DNA from: Exiguobacterium chiriqhucha RW-2
GTDB taxonomy: Bacteria; Bacillota; Bacilli; Exiguobacteriales; Exiguobacteriaceae
Direction: 5' to 3'
Assembly (NCBI RefSeq): GCF_000416965.1
Contig: NZ_ATCL01000003.1
Coordinates: forward strand, 1 to 64,000
DNA length: 64,000 nt
The notes below the pieces were generated by a model, which saw nothing but the letters and a program-made list of their open reading frames with translations, was not told where the DNA came from and did not search any database. The translations under genes and the position numbers were made by a program. How positions within the stretch are numbered: the stretch's first letter is position 1; each line of letters begins with the position of its first letter. This document shows, piece after piece, positions 19,721-31,722 of this stretch.

Positions 19721-20398
19721 ATGGATTTTCAATCGTGGCGCCACGTCTTTAAACTTGATCCGAATAAACCGCTCGATGATTCGGCGCTCGCAGCGCTCAT
19801 CCGTTCGGGCACGGACGCTTTCCTCATCGGTGGGACGGACGGGGTCGACGCGGAAAACACGTTCGCGCTCTATACTCGTCTCGAAGGATGCGGCATCCCG
19901 CTCGCGCTCGAGATGAGCCATCCCGAGCAAGTGATTCGAGGCTTCGACCACTATTTCATTCCGACCGTCTTGAACGCGGGCACCGTGGACTGGGTCATCG
20001 GTCATCAAACGAGAGCGTTCGAACGATACGGACACTTGTTTCACGCTGACGTGACCGGACAAGGGTATATCGTCTTGAATCCAGATGCGAAAGTGGCCCA
20101 CGTGACCGAGGCGAAGACCGATTTGTCCATCGAGACAGCCATCGCCTATGCGGAAACGGGACATCGTTTGTTCCGCCTGCCTTCCTTGTATGTAGAGTAT
20201 AGCGGCACGTTCGGATCGGTCGAGCTCGTCCAAGAAGTGCGACTGGCCGTGCCGGACGCCCATCTGTTTTATGGGGGCGGCATCACCGGATACGAGTCGG
20301 CCCGGGTGATGGCTGAACACGTGAATACGATCGTCGTCGGCAATGTAATTTATGACAATTTCGAAGGAGCGCTTGCGACTGTCGCGGCACTCCGATAA
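19721..20398 (+). CDS. pcrB: Heptaprenylglyceryl phosphate synthase PcrB
   Basis: 225 residues, TIM-barrel prenyltransferase. In Bacilli it joins heptaprenyl diphosphate to glycerol-1-phosphate, giving an archaeal-type ether lipid precursor. GGTDGV near the N-terminus, YVEYSGTFG and LFYGGGITG / TIVVGNVIY phosphate-binding loops are visible. Start MDFQSWRHVFKLDPN at 19721 follows GGGAGGG; the in-frame extension upstream overlaps the terminator. pcrA follows 38 bp later. Confidence 0.94.
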   Translation: MDFQSWRHVFKLDPNKPLDDSALAALIRSGTDAFLIGGTDGVDAENTFALYTRLEGCGIPLALEMSHPEQVIRGFDHYFIPTVLNAGTVDWVIGHQTRAFERYGHLFHADVTGQGYIVLNPDAKVAHVTEAKTDLSIETAIAYAETGHRLFRLPSLYVEYSGTFGSVELVQEVRLAVPDAHLFYGGGITGYESARVMAEHVNTIVVGNVIYDNFEGALATVAALR

Positions 20399-20436
20399 AA
20401 TAAGAACAAATGTTTGGATAGGGAAAGGAAACGATT

Positions 20437-22653
20437 ATGTATAACTTGAGTGAAGAATTAGTCAAAGGCATGAACCCTCCGCAAGCGGAGGCGGTCAAAT
20501 ATACGGACGGCCCGTTGCTCATCATGGCCGGGGCAGGGTCTGGGAAAACACGTGTCTTGACGCATCGCGTCGCCTACTTGATGGCGTCGAAACAAATCGC
20601 GCCGTGGAACATTCTCGCCATTACGTTCACGAACAAAGCGGCTCGCGAGATGAAAGACCGGATCGCCCGCCTCGTCGGTGGCGTCGCGGACGATATTTGG
20701 ATTTCGACGTTCCACTCGATGTGTGTTCGGATTTTACGGCGTGACATCGATCGCATCCGTTATGACCGGAACTTCTCGATTCTCGACTCGTCCGATCAGT
20801 TGACGGCCATCAAGCAAGTGCTTAAAGAGTTGAACCTTGACCCGAAAAAATATGAGCCACGGACGCTCCTCGGTATGATCTCGAACCATAAGAACGAGCT
20901 ACGCACGCCGCAAGACGCGGCCGCACTCGTCGGCAACAACCCGTACGAGAAAGTCATCTCGGACGTCTACACGGCGTATGAGAAGAAATTGAAGCAAAAC
21001 AACGTGCTCGACTTTGACGACTTGATCATGAAGGCGATTCAGTTGTTCCAAGAAGCGCCGGACGTGCTCGCGTTTTATCAGAAGAAGTTCCAATACATCC
21101 ACGTCGACGAGTATCAAGATACGAACCGGGCCCAATACACGCTCGTCAAGCTGCTCGCGCAGGCGCATGAGAACCTGTGTGTCGTCGGTGACTCGGATCA
21201 GTCGATTTATCGCTGGCGCGGCGCTGATATCGCCAACATCTTGACGTTCGAGAAGGATTATCCGAGCGCGCACGTCATCTTGCTCGAACAAAACTATCGG
21301 TCGACGAAGCGGATTTTGGAAGCGGCGAACGGTGTCATTCAAAACAACTCAGGTCGAAAAGACAAGCAGCTTTGGACCGAGAACGTCGAAGGCGAGAAAC
21401 TCCTCTTGCATGTCGCCTCGGATGACCGGGATGAAGCGTTCTTCATCATCAATCAGATGAAGGAGCTCCGCCAAGAAGGCATCGATTACGGCGAGATGGC
21501 CGTCCTGTACCGGACGAACGCCCAATCGCGCGGACTCGAGGAAATGCTCCTCAAGTCGAACATCCCGTATAAGATGGTCGGCGGGACGAAGTTCTATGAA
21601 CGAAAAGAAATCAAGGATATCTTGGCGTATTTGCGCTTAATCGCCAACCCAGACGAGGACATCTCATTCGTCCGTGTCGTCAACGAACCGAAGCGCGGCA
21701 TCGGCGCCGCGACGGTCGATAAGCTCGGCGACTTCGCCGGGATGCAAGGCGTGTCGCTCATGGAAGCGATTCGTGACATCGAACTGTCGGGCATTGCGCC
21801 GCGCACAGCGACGAAGCTCGCCGAGTTCCGTCAATTGATGGTCGATTTGCGTCAAATGGCCGACTACTTGTCCATCTCGGAATTGATTGAAGAAGTGTTG
21901 AAGAAGTCAGGCTACGAAGAGATGCTCAAAATCGAGAAGACGCTCGAAGCCGAGAGCCGCCTTGAGAACTTGCAAGAGTTCCTCTCGGTCGCCCAAAATT
22001 TTGAGAAAGAGAGTGACGAGCAGACACTCGTCGCCTTTTTGACCGATTTGACGCTCGTCTCGGACCTCGACACGCTCGAAGAAGTCGACGAGTTACACCA
22101 AGTCACACTCATGACGCTACACTCGGCCAAGGGACTTGAGTTCCCGGTCGTCTTCTTGATTGGGATGGAAGAAGGGTTGTTCCCGCACAGCCGTGCCTTG
22201 AACGACCCGGAAGAGATGGAAGAAGAACGCCGTCTCGCGTACGTCGGCATCACGCGGGCCGAGAAGCGTCTCTATTTGACACGGGCCCAGTCCCGCATGT
22301 TGTACGGGCGTTTCCAAAACAACCCGGAGTCGCGCTTCTTGCACGAGTTGCCAGAGACGCTCTTGGAGCGATCGGGCAAAGCGAAGAAGCCGATGCCATG
22401 GAATCCAGTCGAGTCGCCGGGGAAACTTCCTGTGAACGGCTTCAGCTCGAAACCGAAACCAAAACTTGCCCAGTCGTCCGGCGCCGAATCAATCGGTTGG
22501 AACGTTGGGGACAAGGCCAATCATAAGAAATGGGGACAAGGCACGGTCGTTCAGACGCGTGGCGAAGGCGATCAGCTCGAGCTCGATATCGCTTTCCCGG
22601 CCGTCGGCATCAAGCGCCTGCTCGCCAAGTTTGCCCCAATCGAAAAAGCGTGA
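20437..22653 (+). CDS. pcrA: ATP-dependent DNA helicase PcrA
   Basis: 738 residues, superfamily 1 UvrD-type 3' to 5' helicase, used in repair and plasmid replication and to clear RecA or stalled polymerase. Walker A is [11 protein letters not shown], motif Ia [11 protein letters not shown], motif [10 protein letters not shown], motif IV YRSTKRI, and motif [14 protein letters not shown]. The C-terminal tail with a Tudor-like [14 protein letters not shown] segment binds RNA polymerase in known PcrA. It lies between pcrB and ligA as in Bacillus. Confidence 0.97.
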   Translation: MYNLSEELVKGMNPPQAEAVKYTDGPLLIMAGAGSGKTRVLTHRVAYLMASKQIAPWNILAITFTNKAAREMKDRIARLVGGVADDIWISTFHSMCVRILRRDIDRIRYDRNFSILDSSDQLTAIKQVLKELNLDPKKYEPRTLLGMISNHKNELRTPQDAAALVGNNPYEKVISDVYTAYEKKLKQNNVLDFDDLIMKAIQLFQEAPDVLAFYQKKFQYIHVDEYQDTNRAQYTLVKLLAQAHENLCVVGDSDQSIYRWRGADIANILTFEKDYPSAHVILLEQNYRSTKRILEAANGVIQNNSGRKDKQLWTENVEGEKLLLHVASDDRDEAFFIINQMKELRQEGIDYGEMAVLYRTNAQSRGLEEMLLKSNIPYKMVGGTKFYERKEIKDILAYLRLIANPDEDISFVRVVNEPKRGIGAATVDKLGDFAGMQGVSLMEAIRDIELSGIAPRTATKLAEFRQLMVDLRQMADYLSISELIEEVLKKSGYEEMLKIEKTLEAESRLENLQEFLSVAQNFEKESDEQTLVAFLTDLTLVSDLDTLEEVDELHQVTLMTLHSAKGLEFPVVFLIGMEEGLFPHSRALNDPEEMEEERRLAYVGITRAEKRLYLTRAQSRMLYGRFQNNPESRFLHELPETLLERSGKAKKPMPWNPVESPGKLPVNGFSSKPKPKLAQSSGAESIGWNVGDKANHKKWGQGTVVQTRGEGDQLELDIAFPAVGIKRLLAKFAPIEKA

Positions 22654-24660
<2,007 letters not shown>

Positions 24661-24663
24661 ACG

Positions 24664-24690
24664 AGGTCCTCCTGAAGGAGGGCCTTTTTT
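24664..24690 (+). terminator. Terminator of pcrB-pcrA-ligA
   Basis: AGGTCCTCCT / AGGAGGGCCT, loop GA, followed by TTTTT. Confidence 0.85.
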
Positions 24691-24885
24691 CATTGACCTG
24701 ATTTTTAAACGTTTCCGGTCGTGTGCAGGTTCGCACCGTCAACGGACGGGTAATGATTAGTATCTACAAATACTTTTCGACACCAAGACCCTACACCACG
24801 ACTCGTGCACACTCATCCTCCATCCCTCTCCTGTGCCGGAGCGTGTCATCGCAGACGTTCGTCACACCTAAGAGGAGGGACCATC

Positions 24886-26751
24886 ATGCAACGCACCAAC
24901 CAACGTTTCATCGCACTCATCACATTCGTCCTCGTATTGATTGGCACGTGGGCACCGCATGGAAGTTACGCGAACACGACGGTGACACCAACGCCAATTT
25001 ATGCACAAATTGATTTGAGCCCTGAAGAAATCGAAGCGTACGATGACGCGAGCCTGATTTATGCGGATGTCACGTATTACGGGGCTCGTGAGACGTCAAC
25101 GATTTGGCGGTTCATGATTGATGCGACAGAAGTCGACTTGACGACAATCGATCAAGTCACCTTGTATGACAAAGCCGGTGTTCCATACTCATTTCCGGAC
25201 GCCGTCTATGCATTCCAGATGGAGCAGCTTGCAGGTGAGTCAAGCGAACCGGGCGATGATGGGACGGAGACCGTTCCAGACGTCGACACACCGGTCGAGC
25301 CTCCGCTCGTTGAACCAGAGCCATCACCAGAGGAACCTGTCACAGAAGAAGTGGCCGCACCCTCCGCTAATCCGGCAGTTGCCATCGAGCAATTGGTGCT
25401 CGGTGCCGATGGGCCGATCGAGCGTGTGTTAAGCGGAGATTTGGTGACGTATCGGCTCGTCATCGATGTGACGGGCGCTCCAATTGAGAACTTGTCTGTG
25501 ACCAACACGGTGCCCGAAGCGTTGACCGTCGTCGCGGATTCGGTCGAAGTGCTCGGTCCGGAAGGCTCGGTCGCTCCAACGACCGTGAGTGGGCCGCCTG
25601 CATTTGAATGGACATTCCCGACGATACCGGTCGGGACGACGACGATTCAATTCGACATGTTCGCACCAGACGTGACGAGTGAGACCGTCGTGACGAATAC
25701 GTTCTGTATCGGTGTCGAAGACGAGGCTGTCCCGTCAGCTTGTAAGGAAGCGAGCGTCACGGTCGTACCGAACGAGACGATTGGCCTTGAGGTTGGGAAA
25801 GAGGCAAACATCGACCAAGCCGTCGTCGGTGGGATGATTCCGTATACGTTCGTCATCGAGAATACAGGCGAGACGGCGCTCACAATCACGTCCATCGAAG
25901 ATGAGTTCTTTAGCGGCGACATCGACGCCAAGGCGGTCGACACGTTCAATGCAAACGTCCGCGAGCGCTTACTGGCACTCGTCGGCGATGATGGGCTTCT
26001 CGCTGGGGAACGAGTCGAGGCGACCGTCAACTTATCGATTCCAACCGATTACGATTGGACGAGCGCCCCTGAAATCGGGAACGTGTTCCGCGTCGCTGCG
26101 ACCGATGCTTACGGTCGGATCATCGATGCCGAGAGCCAACAAATCGTCTTATTGAATCAAGCCGACTTCACCGTCACGAAGATGGCGCGTCCCGAGACGG
26201 TGCATCCAGGTGAGGCGATTCGCTATACGTATACAATCACGAACACGTCGAACGTCACGTTGTACTTCGTCGATGTCCTCGACGAATGGACGAGCGGGGC
26301 GTTGACGACCAAAGAACAGCGCGAGACGACCGAGACGCTTCGAGACGGAATGCGTGCTCTGGCCGAAGTCGAGAACGGACTAGTCCCCGGCGAAGAGGTC
26401 GTACTCGAGATGGAGAAAGTACTCTTGCCATCTTACGATGTGCGGGCCGGCGCAGTGCTCACGAACCGGACGACGTTCACGTTCGAAGTCAATCGTGAGG
26501 CGCGCGTGTCGCGGACGGTCGAGGCGACCGTGCACGTGAAGCAAAGCCTTCCAAAACCGGACAACGATAACCGTGATGACCAAGATGAATCGGTTTATGT
26601 GCCGGAACCGACGACTCCGGTGACGCCAGACCAAGCGACCCTCCCGATGACCGGCACAACCAAAACGTGGGGAACGGTACTCGGACTCGTCTTGATTGGG
26701 CTCGGTCTCTTGTTCTTGACGCATCGACGTCGCTCATCCGCGAAAGCGTGA
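24886..26751 (+). CDS. LPXTG-anchored surface protein with DUF11-like repeats
   Basis: 621 residues. A signal peptide covers about residues 1-27. Next comes an N-terminal module of unknown type, then a Pro/Glu-rich linker (EPPLVEPEPSPEEPV) and at least three repeats that resemble DUF11-type beta-sandwich modules (TYRLVIDVTGAPIENLSVTN, PYTFVIENTGETALTI, RYTYTITNTSNVTLYFVDV). The C-terminus has LPMTG at 586-590, a hydrophobic stretch and an RRR tail, so sortase should fix it to the wall. The start at 24886 is behind AAGAGGAGGG; the upstream extension lacks one. The 195 bp before it contain no gene and no clear promoter. It interrupts the ligA-camS neighbourhood of Bacillus. Confidence 0.9.
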   Translation: MQRTNQRFIALITFVLVLIGTWAPHGSYANTTVTPTPIYAQIDLSPEEIEAYDDASLIYADVTYYGARETSTIWRFMIDATEVDLTTIDQVTLYDKAGVPYSFPDAVYAFQMEQLAGESSEPGDDGTETVPDVDTPVEPPLVEPEPSPEEPVTEEVAAPSANPAVAIEQLVLGADGPIERVLSGDLVTYRLVIDVTGAPIENLSVTNTVPEALTVVADSVEVLGPEGSVAPTTVSGPPAFEWTFPTIPVGTTTIQFDMFAPDVTSETVVTNTFCIGVEDEAVPSACKEASVTVVPNETIGLEVGKEANIDQAVVGGMIPYTFVIENTGETALTITSIEDEFFSGDIDAKAVDTFNANVRERLLALVGDDGLLAGERVEATVNLSIPTDYDWTSAPEIGNVFRVAATDAYGRIIDAESQQIVLLNQADFTVTKMARPETVHPGEAIRYTYTITNTSNVTLYFVDVLDEWTSGALTTKEQRETTETLRDGMRALAEVENGLVPGEEVVLEMEKVLLPSYDVRAGAVLTNRTTFTFEVNREARVSRTVEATVHVKQSLPKPDNDNRDDQDESVYVPEPTTPVTPDQATLPMTGTTKTWGTVLGLVLIGLGLLFLTHRRRSSAKA

Positions 26752-26756
26752 CACGG

Positions 26757-26787
26757 ACACCCTTCCACTCGAGTTGAAGGGTGTTTT
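26757..26787 (+). terminator. Terminator of the LPXTG gene
   Basis: ACACCCTTC / GAAGGGTGT with inner pairing, followed by TTTTG. Confidence 0.8.
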
Positions 26788-26838
26788 GCTGTGAATTGGC
26801 ACTGATTCCGCTTCGACACTTTTTTCAACGGATGATTT

Positions 26839-26847
26839 TGTTATAAT
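26839..26847 (+). promoter_or_regulatory. Extended -10 promoter of camS
   Basis: TGTTATAAT is a perfect extended -10 element 46 bp before the camS start. No good -35 hexamer is present at the right distance, as is common for extended -10 promoters. Confidence 0.6.
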
Positions 26848-26892
26848 GGACGAAGTGTAACGAAACGAATCATTAAAGGAGTTCTGACATAG

Positions 26893-28065
26893 ATGAAATG
26901 GAAACAAATGCTCATCCCAGCTCTCGCCGCAACGGTTTTTCTCGGTGGGTGCTCTATGAAAATCCCGATGGGGGAAGAAGAAGTCACACCGACAGGCGAA
27001 GAGACGGCAGCCGAAGGGGTCACGCAAGCGATTCAAGCGCGTGATTCATATTACCAGATGGTCATTCCGTTTAAACCGGCTGCGGCCAGAGGGCTGGCGC
27101 AACGTCAAGTCAGCTCATCGCTCGAGCTCGAAGAAGTGGAACTCGGCCTCATGCGCCATTCGACCGGCGCGTTCGATCCGGAGAAGTACGCCTATCAAGA
27201 AGGGCAGCTATTGACGAGTGAAGATGTATCGCGTCTGCTTGGCCGTAAAGACAAAACGTCAGAAGGTCTCGTCCCGCTTAACCCGGCGTATGCGAACGGC
27301 ACGGCCGAAGTGGCCGAAGACCAGTTCGTCGAGGAGAATAAAAAGTCGCCACTCTATTTGGCATCGCTTGTCGAACAAAACTATATGACGAAAACGGATA
27401 GTGGGTATCAACTCGGCGGTGTGTCATTCGCCTTGATTTTGAATCAAGAGTACGTGTTCCAGGCGCCGAATTTCGGTCCGACGTATACGGAAAAGTTGGA
27501 CGAAAAGAAAGTCATCGCTGAAGGAGAACGCATGGCGAATGAACTCGTCGCCCAGTTGCGGAAACGTGAGGACTTTAAAGACCTCGATATTAACGTCGCG
27601 TTGTATATGAAAGCGCCGCAAGGTTCACCGACACCAGGGAACTATATCAAATCGGCATTCGTCGGCTCAGCTAATGAAGTGGCGGCAAACGACTGGACCG
27701 CCATCGATGAGACATATTATTACTTCCCGTCCGCCACGGCGACGACAGAAGTGCGCGACGATGCCCAAAAGTTCTCCCTCTTCAGTGATCGGATTGCCGA
27801 TGTGTTCCCGGATTTCAGCGGAATGATCGGGAAGGGCTTCTATCAAAACGGCGAGTTGTCACGAATCGAAATCGACATCCCAATCCAGTTTTATAGCCGG
27901 GCCGAGCTCGTCGGGTTCACCCAGCACGTCGTCGGTTTGCTCGAGAACCGGTGGGAGTACAACCGGAACGTACCGGTCCGGATTAACGTCACCTCACTCG
28001 GTGGCCAACAAGAAGTGACCATCGTGTTCGAAGAAGGCATGGACAGTCCAAGAGTATATTTCTAA
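26893..28065 (+). CDS. CamS-family lipoprotein
   Basis: 390 residues. The signal peptide ends with lipobox LGGC, so Cys20 should be lipid-modified and the protein fixed to the outer face of the membrane. The rest has the features of the CamS / sex pheromone precursor family (B. subtilis YerH), which follows ligA in Bacillus. In enterococci and staphylococci the signal peptide of homologues gives a peptide pheromone; whether this happens here is unknown. Monocistronic, with its own promoter and terminator. Confidence 0.88.
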   Translation: MKWKQMLIPALAATVFLGGCSMKIPMGEEEVTPTGEETAAEGVTQAIQARDSYYQMVIPFKPAAARGLAQRQVSSSLELEEVELGLMRHSTGAFDPEKYAYQEGQLLTSEDVSRLLGRKDKTSEGLVPLNPAYANGTAEVAEDQFVEENKKSPLYLASLVEQNYMTKTDSGYQLGGVSFALILNQEYVFQAPNFGPTYTEKLDEKKVIAEGERMANELVAQLRKREDFKDLDINVALYMKAPQGSPTPGNYIKSAFVGSANEVAANDWTAIDETYYYFPSATATTEVRDDAQKFSLFSDRIADVFPDFSGMIGKGFYQNGELSRIEIDIPIQFYSRAELVGFTQHVVGLLENRWEYNRNVPVRINVTSLGGQQEVTIVFEEGMDSPRVYF

Positions 28066-28070
28066 TCGTA

Positions 28071-28108
28071 AGAAGGCATCGTGATGAAACGGATGCCTTC
28101 TTTTTTTC
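28071..28108 (+). terminator. Terminator of camS
   Basis: AGAAGGCATC / GATGCCTTCT, perfect 10-bp stem with an 11-base loop, followed by TTTTTTT. Confidence 0.9.
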
Positions 28109-28132
28109 GTATGCTAAGTAACGAGGAAATTC

Positions 28133-28162
28133 TTTGACCTTCTTTGACCAAATCGGTAGAAT
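28133..28162 (+). promoter_or_regulatory. CtsR operator overlapping the promoter of the J-protein/clpB operon
   Basis: TTTGACCTTCTTTGACC at 28133-28149 reads on the other strand as GGTCAAA GAA GGTCAAA, an exact match to the CtsR consensus (A/GGTCAAA NAN A/GGTCAAA). The first half contains the -35 hexamer TTGACC (28134-28139), and TAGAAT follows after 17 bp (28157-28162). CtsR bound here would cover the promoter; heat inactivates CtsR in Bacilli. Confidence 0.9.
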
Positions 28163-28205
28163 AGACTTAACAGAATCGGGAAAGAAATAGGTGAGGTGAA
28201 ACGAG

Positions 28206-29072
28206 ATGGCAAAAAACTATTATGACGTCCTTGGCGTGCCGAAAGAGGCGTCCGACCAAGACATTAAGCGAGCGTATCGAAAACTGGCAAAACAATACCA
28301 TCCGGATGTGAACAAAGACTCGGGCGCACAGGACAAGTTCAAAGCAATCCAAGAAGCGTTCGATGTGCTGAGTGATCCTGATAAGAAAGCGAACTATGAC
28401 CGCTATGGCAGTCCAGAAGGACCGACGTTCGGCGGAGGGACTTACAGCGGCGACGGATATGGGGAAGGATCGGCCCAGTTCGAAGACTTGTTCCGTCAGT
28501 TTGGCGGCGGGTCACGGACGACGTCGCGGACGTTCGGGTTCGAGGACATGTTTGGTAGCTTCTTTAATCAAGCGGTCGAAGAAGACCTCGATGAGACGGT
28601 CCGTGTCAACGTCCCACTCAGTCAATTGACGTCTGATTCCAAAGTGAGTCTGCGTCTCCAGACGGGAACGGTCAACGTGAAAATCCCGCAAGGCGCCCAC
28701 GAAGGGCAAAAGTTACGGCTCAAAGGTAAGAGCAGCAAGGTCGGACAAGCGGGTGACCGCGGCGACGTGTACGTTGAGCTGCATTTCACGGATGATGATA
28801 CGTACCGTCGAGAAGGAGCGAACGTCATTACCGTCAAACGGTTGCGCCCGCTCGCTTTCCTCGACGGCACAGAAGTCGTCGTGGCGACATTAGATGGTGG
28901 CCGGGTCAAACTGAAAGTGAAACCGGGGTCACGCCCGGGTCAACGGATGCGCATCCCAGGGCGCGGGTTCATGACCGCCTCGAAAGTCCGGTCGGATCTC
29001 TTCGTCCAACTTGAAGTTGACTTGCCGCTAGACGCCGGCCACCGATCTGTTTACGAACAACTCGAACGTTGA
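28206..29072 (+). CDS. J-domain cochaperone without zinc finger (DnaJ/CbpA-like)
   Basis: 288 residues. An N-terminal J domain (about 1-70) has the DnaK-stimulating HPD motif in KQYHPDVNKD. A Gly-rich region with Phe repeats follows, then two C-terminal beta domains for client binding. The four CxxCxGxG repeats of type I DnaJ are absent, so this is a CbpA-type (type II) protein. It should hand unfolded proteins to DnaK. It is the first gene behind a CtsR operator, 18 bp before clpB, which fits cooperation in disaggregation. Confidence 0.9.
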   Translation: MAKNYYDVLGVPKEASDQDIKRAYRKLAKQYHPDVNKDSGAQDKFKAIQEAFDVLSDPDKKANYDRYGSPEGPTFGGGTYSGDGYGEGSAQFEDLFRQFGGGSRTTSRTFGFEDMFGSFFNQAVEEDLDETVRVNVPLSQLTSDSKVSLRLQTGTVNVKIPQGAHEGQKLRLKGKSSKVGQAGDRGDVYVELHFTDDDTYRREGANVITVKRLRPLAFLDGTEVVVATLDGGRVKLKVKPGSRPGQRMRIPGRGFMTASKVRSDLFVQLEVDLPLDAGHRSVYEQLER

Positions 29073-29090
29073 GCCTAAGGAGGAAGCAGA

Positions 29091-31682
29091 ATGGATTTCA
29101 ATCGATTTACCGATAAAGCACATGAAGGCATCGTCAGTTCGCAGGCACTTGCGAAACAGTACCACCATAGCGAGATGAACGAATGGCACGTCTTGGCGTC
29201 GATGATTTCACAAACGGACGGCATCGCGCCGCTCCTACTGCAAAAAATGGAATTGAGCGTCGCCGACATCGAGGCCGAGGTCGCGATGGCACTCAAGAAC
29301 GCACCGAAGCTTCAGACGCCGACGACGCCGATGATCTCGGCCTCGCTGTTGAACGTGTTGACGACGGCGGAACGGGAAGCGACCGGTATGAGTGACGAGT
29401 ACGTCTCGGTCGAGCACGTCCTGCTCGGCATCATTATGAATAAGAGCCAAGCGCAAAGCATGCTCGAGCGCAAAGGTGTGACCGAAGAGAAACTACGCGA
29501 GGCGCTTGTCGCCGTCCGCGGAAATCGGCGCATCACGTCGAAGTCGCCGGAAGCGACGTATGATGTCTTGACGAAGTATGGCCGCGACTTGATTCAAGAA
29601 GTGAAGACCGGCAAAATCGATCCCGTCATCGGGCGTGATAGCGAGATTCGGCGCGTCATCCGCATCTTGAGCCGGAAGACGAAAAACAATCCGGTCTTAA
29701 TCGGAGAACCGGGTGTCGGGAAGACGGCGATCGTCGAAGGGCTCGCCCAACGCATCGTTCGCGGTGACGTTCCGGAAAGCTTGAAAGATAAGACGATTTT
29801 CAGCCTCGATATGAGTTCGCTCGTCGCCGGGGCCAAATATCGCGGTGAGTTCGAAGAGCGGCTCCAAGCTGTCTTGAACGAAGTGAAAGAAGCGGAAGGG
29901 AAAATCATCCTCTTCATTGACGAACTGCATACGATTGTCGGGGCCGGCAAGTCCGAAGGGGCGATGGATGCCGGGAACATGCTCAAACCGATGCTCGCCC
30001 GCGGCGAACTCCACTGCATCGGCGCGACGACACTCGATGAGTATCGCCAATATATCGAGAAGGACCCGGCACTTGAGCGCCGTTTCCAACAAGTGCTCGT
30101 CGACGAACCGGACGTCGAAGACACGGTGTCGATTTTGCGCGGTTTGAAAGAACGCTTCGAGATTCACCACGGTGTCCGCATTCATGACAACGCGCTCGTC
30201 GCAGCGGCCGTCTTATCGAACCGCTACATCACCGACCGGTTCATGCCGGACAAGGCGATTGATCTCGTCGATGAGTCGTGTGCGATGATTCGGACGGAGA
30301 TGGAATCGATGCCGGCCGAACTCGATGAACTCGTACGCCGCGTCATGCAACTCGAGATTGAGGAGGCGGCCTTGAAGAAAGAAAGTGATGACGCCTCGAA
30401 GAAACGACTCGATGCGCTGCAACAAGAACTCGCCTCGATTCGCGAACAGTCGGACGCGCTCCGACTCCGTTGGGAGAACGAGAAAGAGTCGACGCATCGC
30501 GTGCAACACATCCGTGGCGACTTGGAGAAAGTGAAGCTCGAACTGCAAGAAGCTGAGAGCCGCTACGATTTGAACCGGGCCTCCGAGCTCAAATATGGCC
30601 GTATCCCGGAACTCGAGCGTGAACTCGCGGAAGCGGAACGGCTCGCCGGTTCGGTGACACGTGAACTCGTCCGCGAAGAAGTGACCGAGGAAGAAATCGC
30701 CGAGGTCGTCTCGAAATGGACGGGGATCCCCGTGACGAAATTGACCGAAGGAGAGCGAGACAAGTTGCTCAACCTCGAGACGGTGCTCCATCAACGTGTC
30801 TTCGGACAAGACGATGCGATTCGCCTCGTCAGTGATGCCGTCATTCGGGCTCGAGCCGGCATTAAAGATCCGAACCGTCCGATCGGCTCGTTTTTGTTCC
30901 TCGGACCGACGGGTGTCGGGAAGACCGAACTCGGGAAAGCGCTCGCCGAGGCGATGTTCGACTCGGAAGACCATATCGTACGTCTCGACATGAGCGAGTA
31001 TATGGAGAAACACGCCGTGTCGCGTCTCGTCGGGGCGCCTCCAGGTTATATCGGCTATGAAGAGGGCGGCCAGTTGACGGAAGCAGTCCGCCGCAACCCG
31101 TACTCGGTGCTCCTGCTCGATGAGGTCGAGAAAGCGCACGCCGATGTGTTCAACATCTTGCTGCAACTGCTCGATGATGGTCGCTTGACCGATTCGCACG
31201 GACGTGTCGTCGACTTCAAAAACACAATCGTCATCATGACATCGAACATCGGGGCCGACATCTTGCTCGAAGCGGCGAAAGATGGTGTCATCGATGAGGC
31301 GGAAGAACGCCAAGTCATCGAGCGGCTCCGCCGCCACTTCCGTCCCGAGTTTTTGAACCGGGTCGATGAGACGATTTTGTTCCATCCGCTCACGCGGGCT
31401 CAAATCGGCCAAATCGTCGAGAAAGCGGTCGCGCGCATGGGTAGTCGCTTGACGGCGCGCTCGATTCAAATCGAGATCACGGATGCAGCGAAAGTGTTCA
31501 TCGCCGACGAGGCGTATGAGCCACAGTTCGGGGCCCGTCCGATCAACCGGTACGTACAACGGACGATTGAGACGAAACTTGCCCGTAGTATTCTCGCCGG
31601 AGATATCGAGGACGGCCAGACGGTCGTCATCGATGTCGAGAACGACGAGTTGACGCTTCGTCCCGCGACGGTGACGCATTAA
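29091..31682 (+). CDS. clpB: ATP-dependent disaggregase ClpB
   Basis: 863 residues, full length. Domains: N-terminal Clp repeat domain (1-145), first AAA+ module with Walker [11 protein letters not shown], long coiled-coil middle domain (about 405-520, rich in Glu/Arg/Leu; it distinguishes ClpB from ClpC), and second AAA+ module with [10 protein letters not shown]. No LGF/IGF loop for ClpP binding was noticed. It threads aggregated proteins through its hexamer together with DnaK/DnaJ. CtsR control is expected from the operator upstream. Confidence 0.96.
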   Translation: MDFNRFTDKAHEGIVSSQALAKQYHHSEMNEWHVLASMISQTDGIAPLLLQKMELSVADIEAEVAMALKNAPKLQTPTTPMISASLLNVLTTAEREATGMSDEYVSVEHVLLGIIMNKSQAQSMLERKGVTEEKLREALVAVRGNRRITSKSPEATYDVLTKYGRDLIQEVKTGKIDPVIGRDSEIRRVIRILSRKTKNNPVLIGEPGVGKTAIVEGLAQRIVRGDVPESLKDKTIFSLDMSSLVAGAKYRGEFEERLQAVLNEVKEAEGKIILFIDELHTIVGAGKSEGAMDAGNMLKPMLARGELHCIGATTLDEYRQYIEKDPALERRFQQVLVDEPDVEDTVSILRGLKERFEIHHGVRIHDNALVAAAVLSNRYITDRFMPDKAIDLVDESCAMIRTEMESMPAELDELVRRVMQLEIEEAALKKESDDASKKRLDALQQELASIREQSDALRLRWENEKESTHRVQHIRGDLEKVKLELQEAESRYDLNRASELKYGRIPELERELAEAERLAGSVTRELVREEVTEEEIAEVVSKWTGIPVTKLTEGERDKLLNLETVLHQRVFGQDDAIRLVSDAVIRARAGIKDPNRPIGSFLFLGPTGVGKTELGKALAEAMFDSEDHIVRLDMSEYMEKHAVSRLVGAPPGYIGYEEGGQLTEAVRRNPYSVLLLDEVEKAHADVFNILLQLLDDGRLTDSHGRVVDFKNTIVIMTSNIGADILLEAAKDGVIDEAEERQVIERLRRHFRPEFLNRVDETILFHPLTRAQIGQIVEKAVARMGSRLTARSIQIEITDAAKVFIADEAYEPQFGARPINRYVQRTIETKLARSILAGDIEDGQTVVIDVENDELTLRPATVTH

Positions 31683-31688
31683 ACATTG

Positions 31689-31722
31689 AAAGAGCGCTGG
31701 CTGATGCCGGCGCTCTTTGTTT
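31689..31722 (+). terminator. Terminator of clpB
   Basis: AAAGAGCGCTGGC / GCCGGCGCTCTTT, loop TGAT, 13-bp stem followed by GTTT. It lies in the short gap between two converging genes, so it may also serve the minus-strand gene. Confidence 0.8.

Noticed and set aside
24691-24885. Promoter TTGACC at 24693 or a sigma-B type GGGTAA before the LPXTG gene
   Set aside because: No -10 at the proper distance from TTGACC, and no matching -35 for the GGGTAA; the 195-bp gap was left without a promoter call.
30213-31679. 488-codon open frame on the minus strand inside clpB
   Set aside because: It mirrors the clpB reading frame, has no family likeness and is rich in Arg/Asp/His as expected of a complementary-strand shadow in a GC-rich third-position gene.
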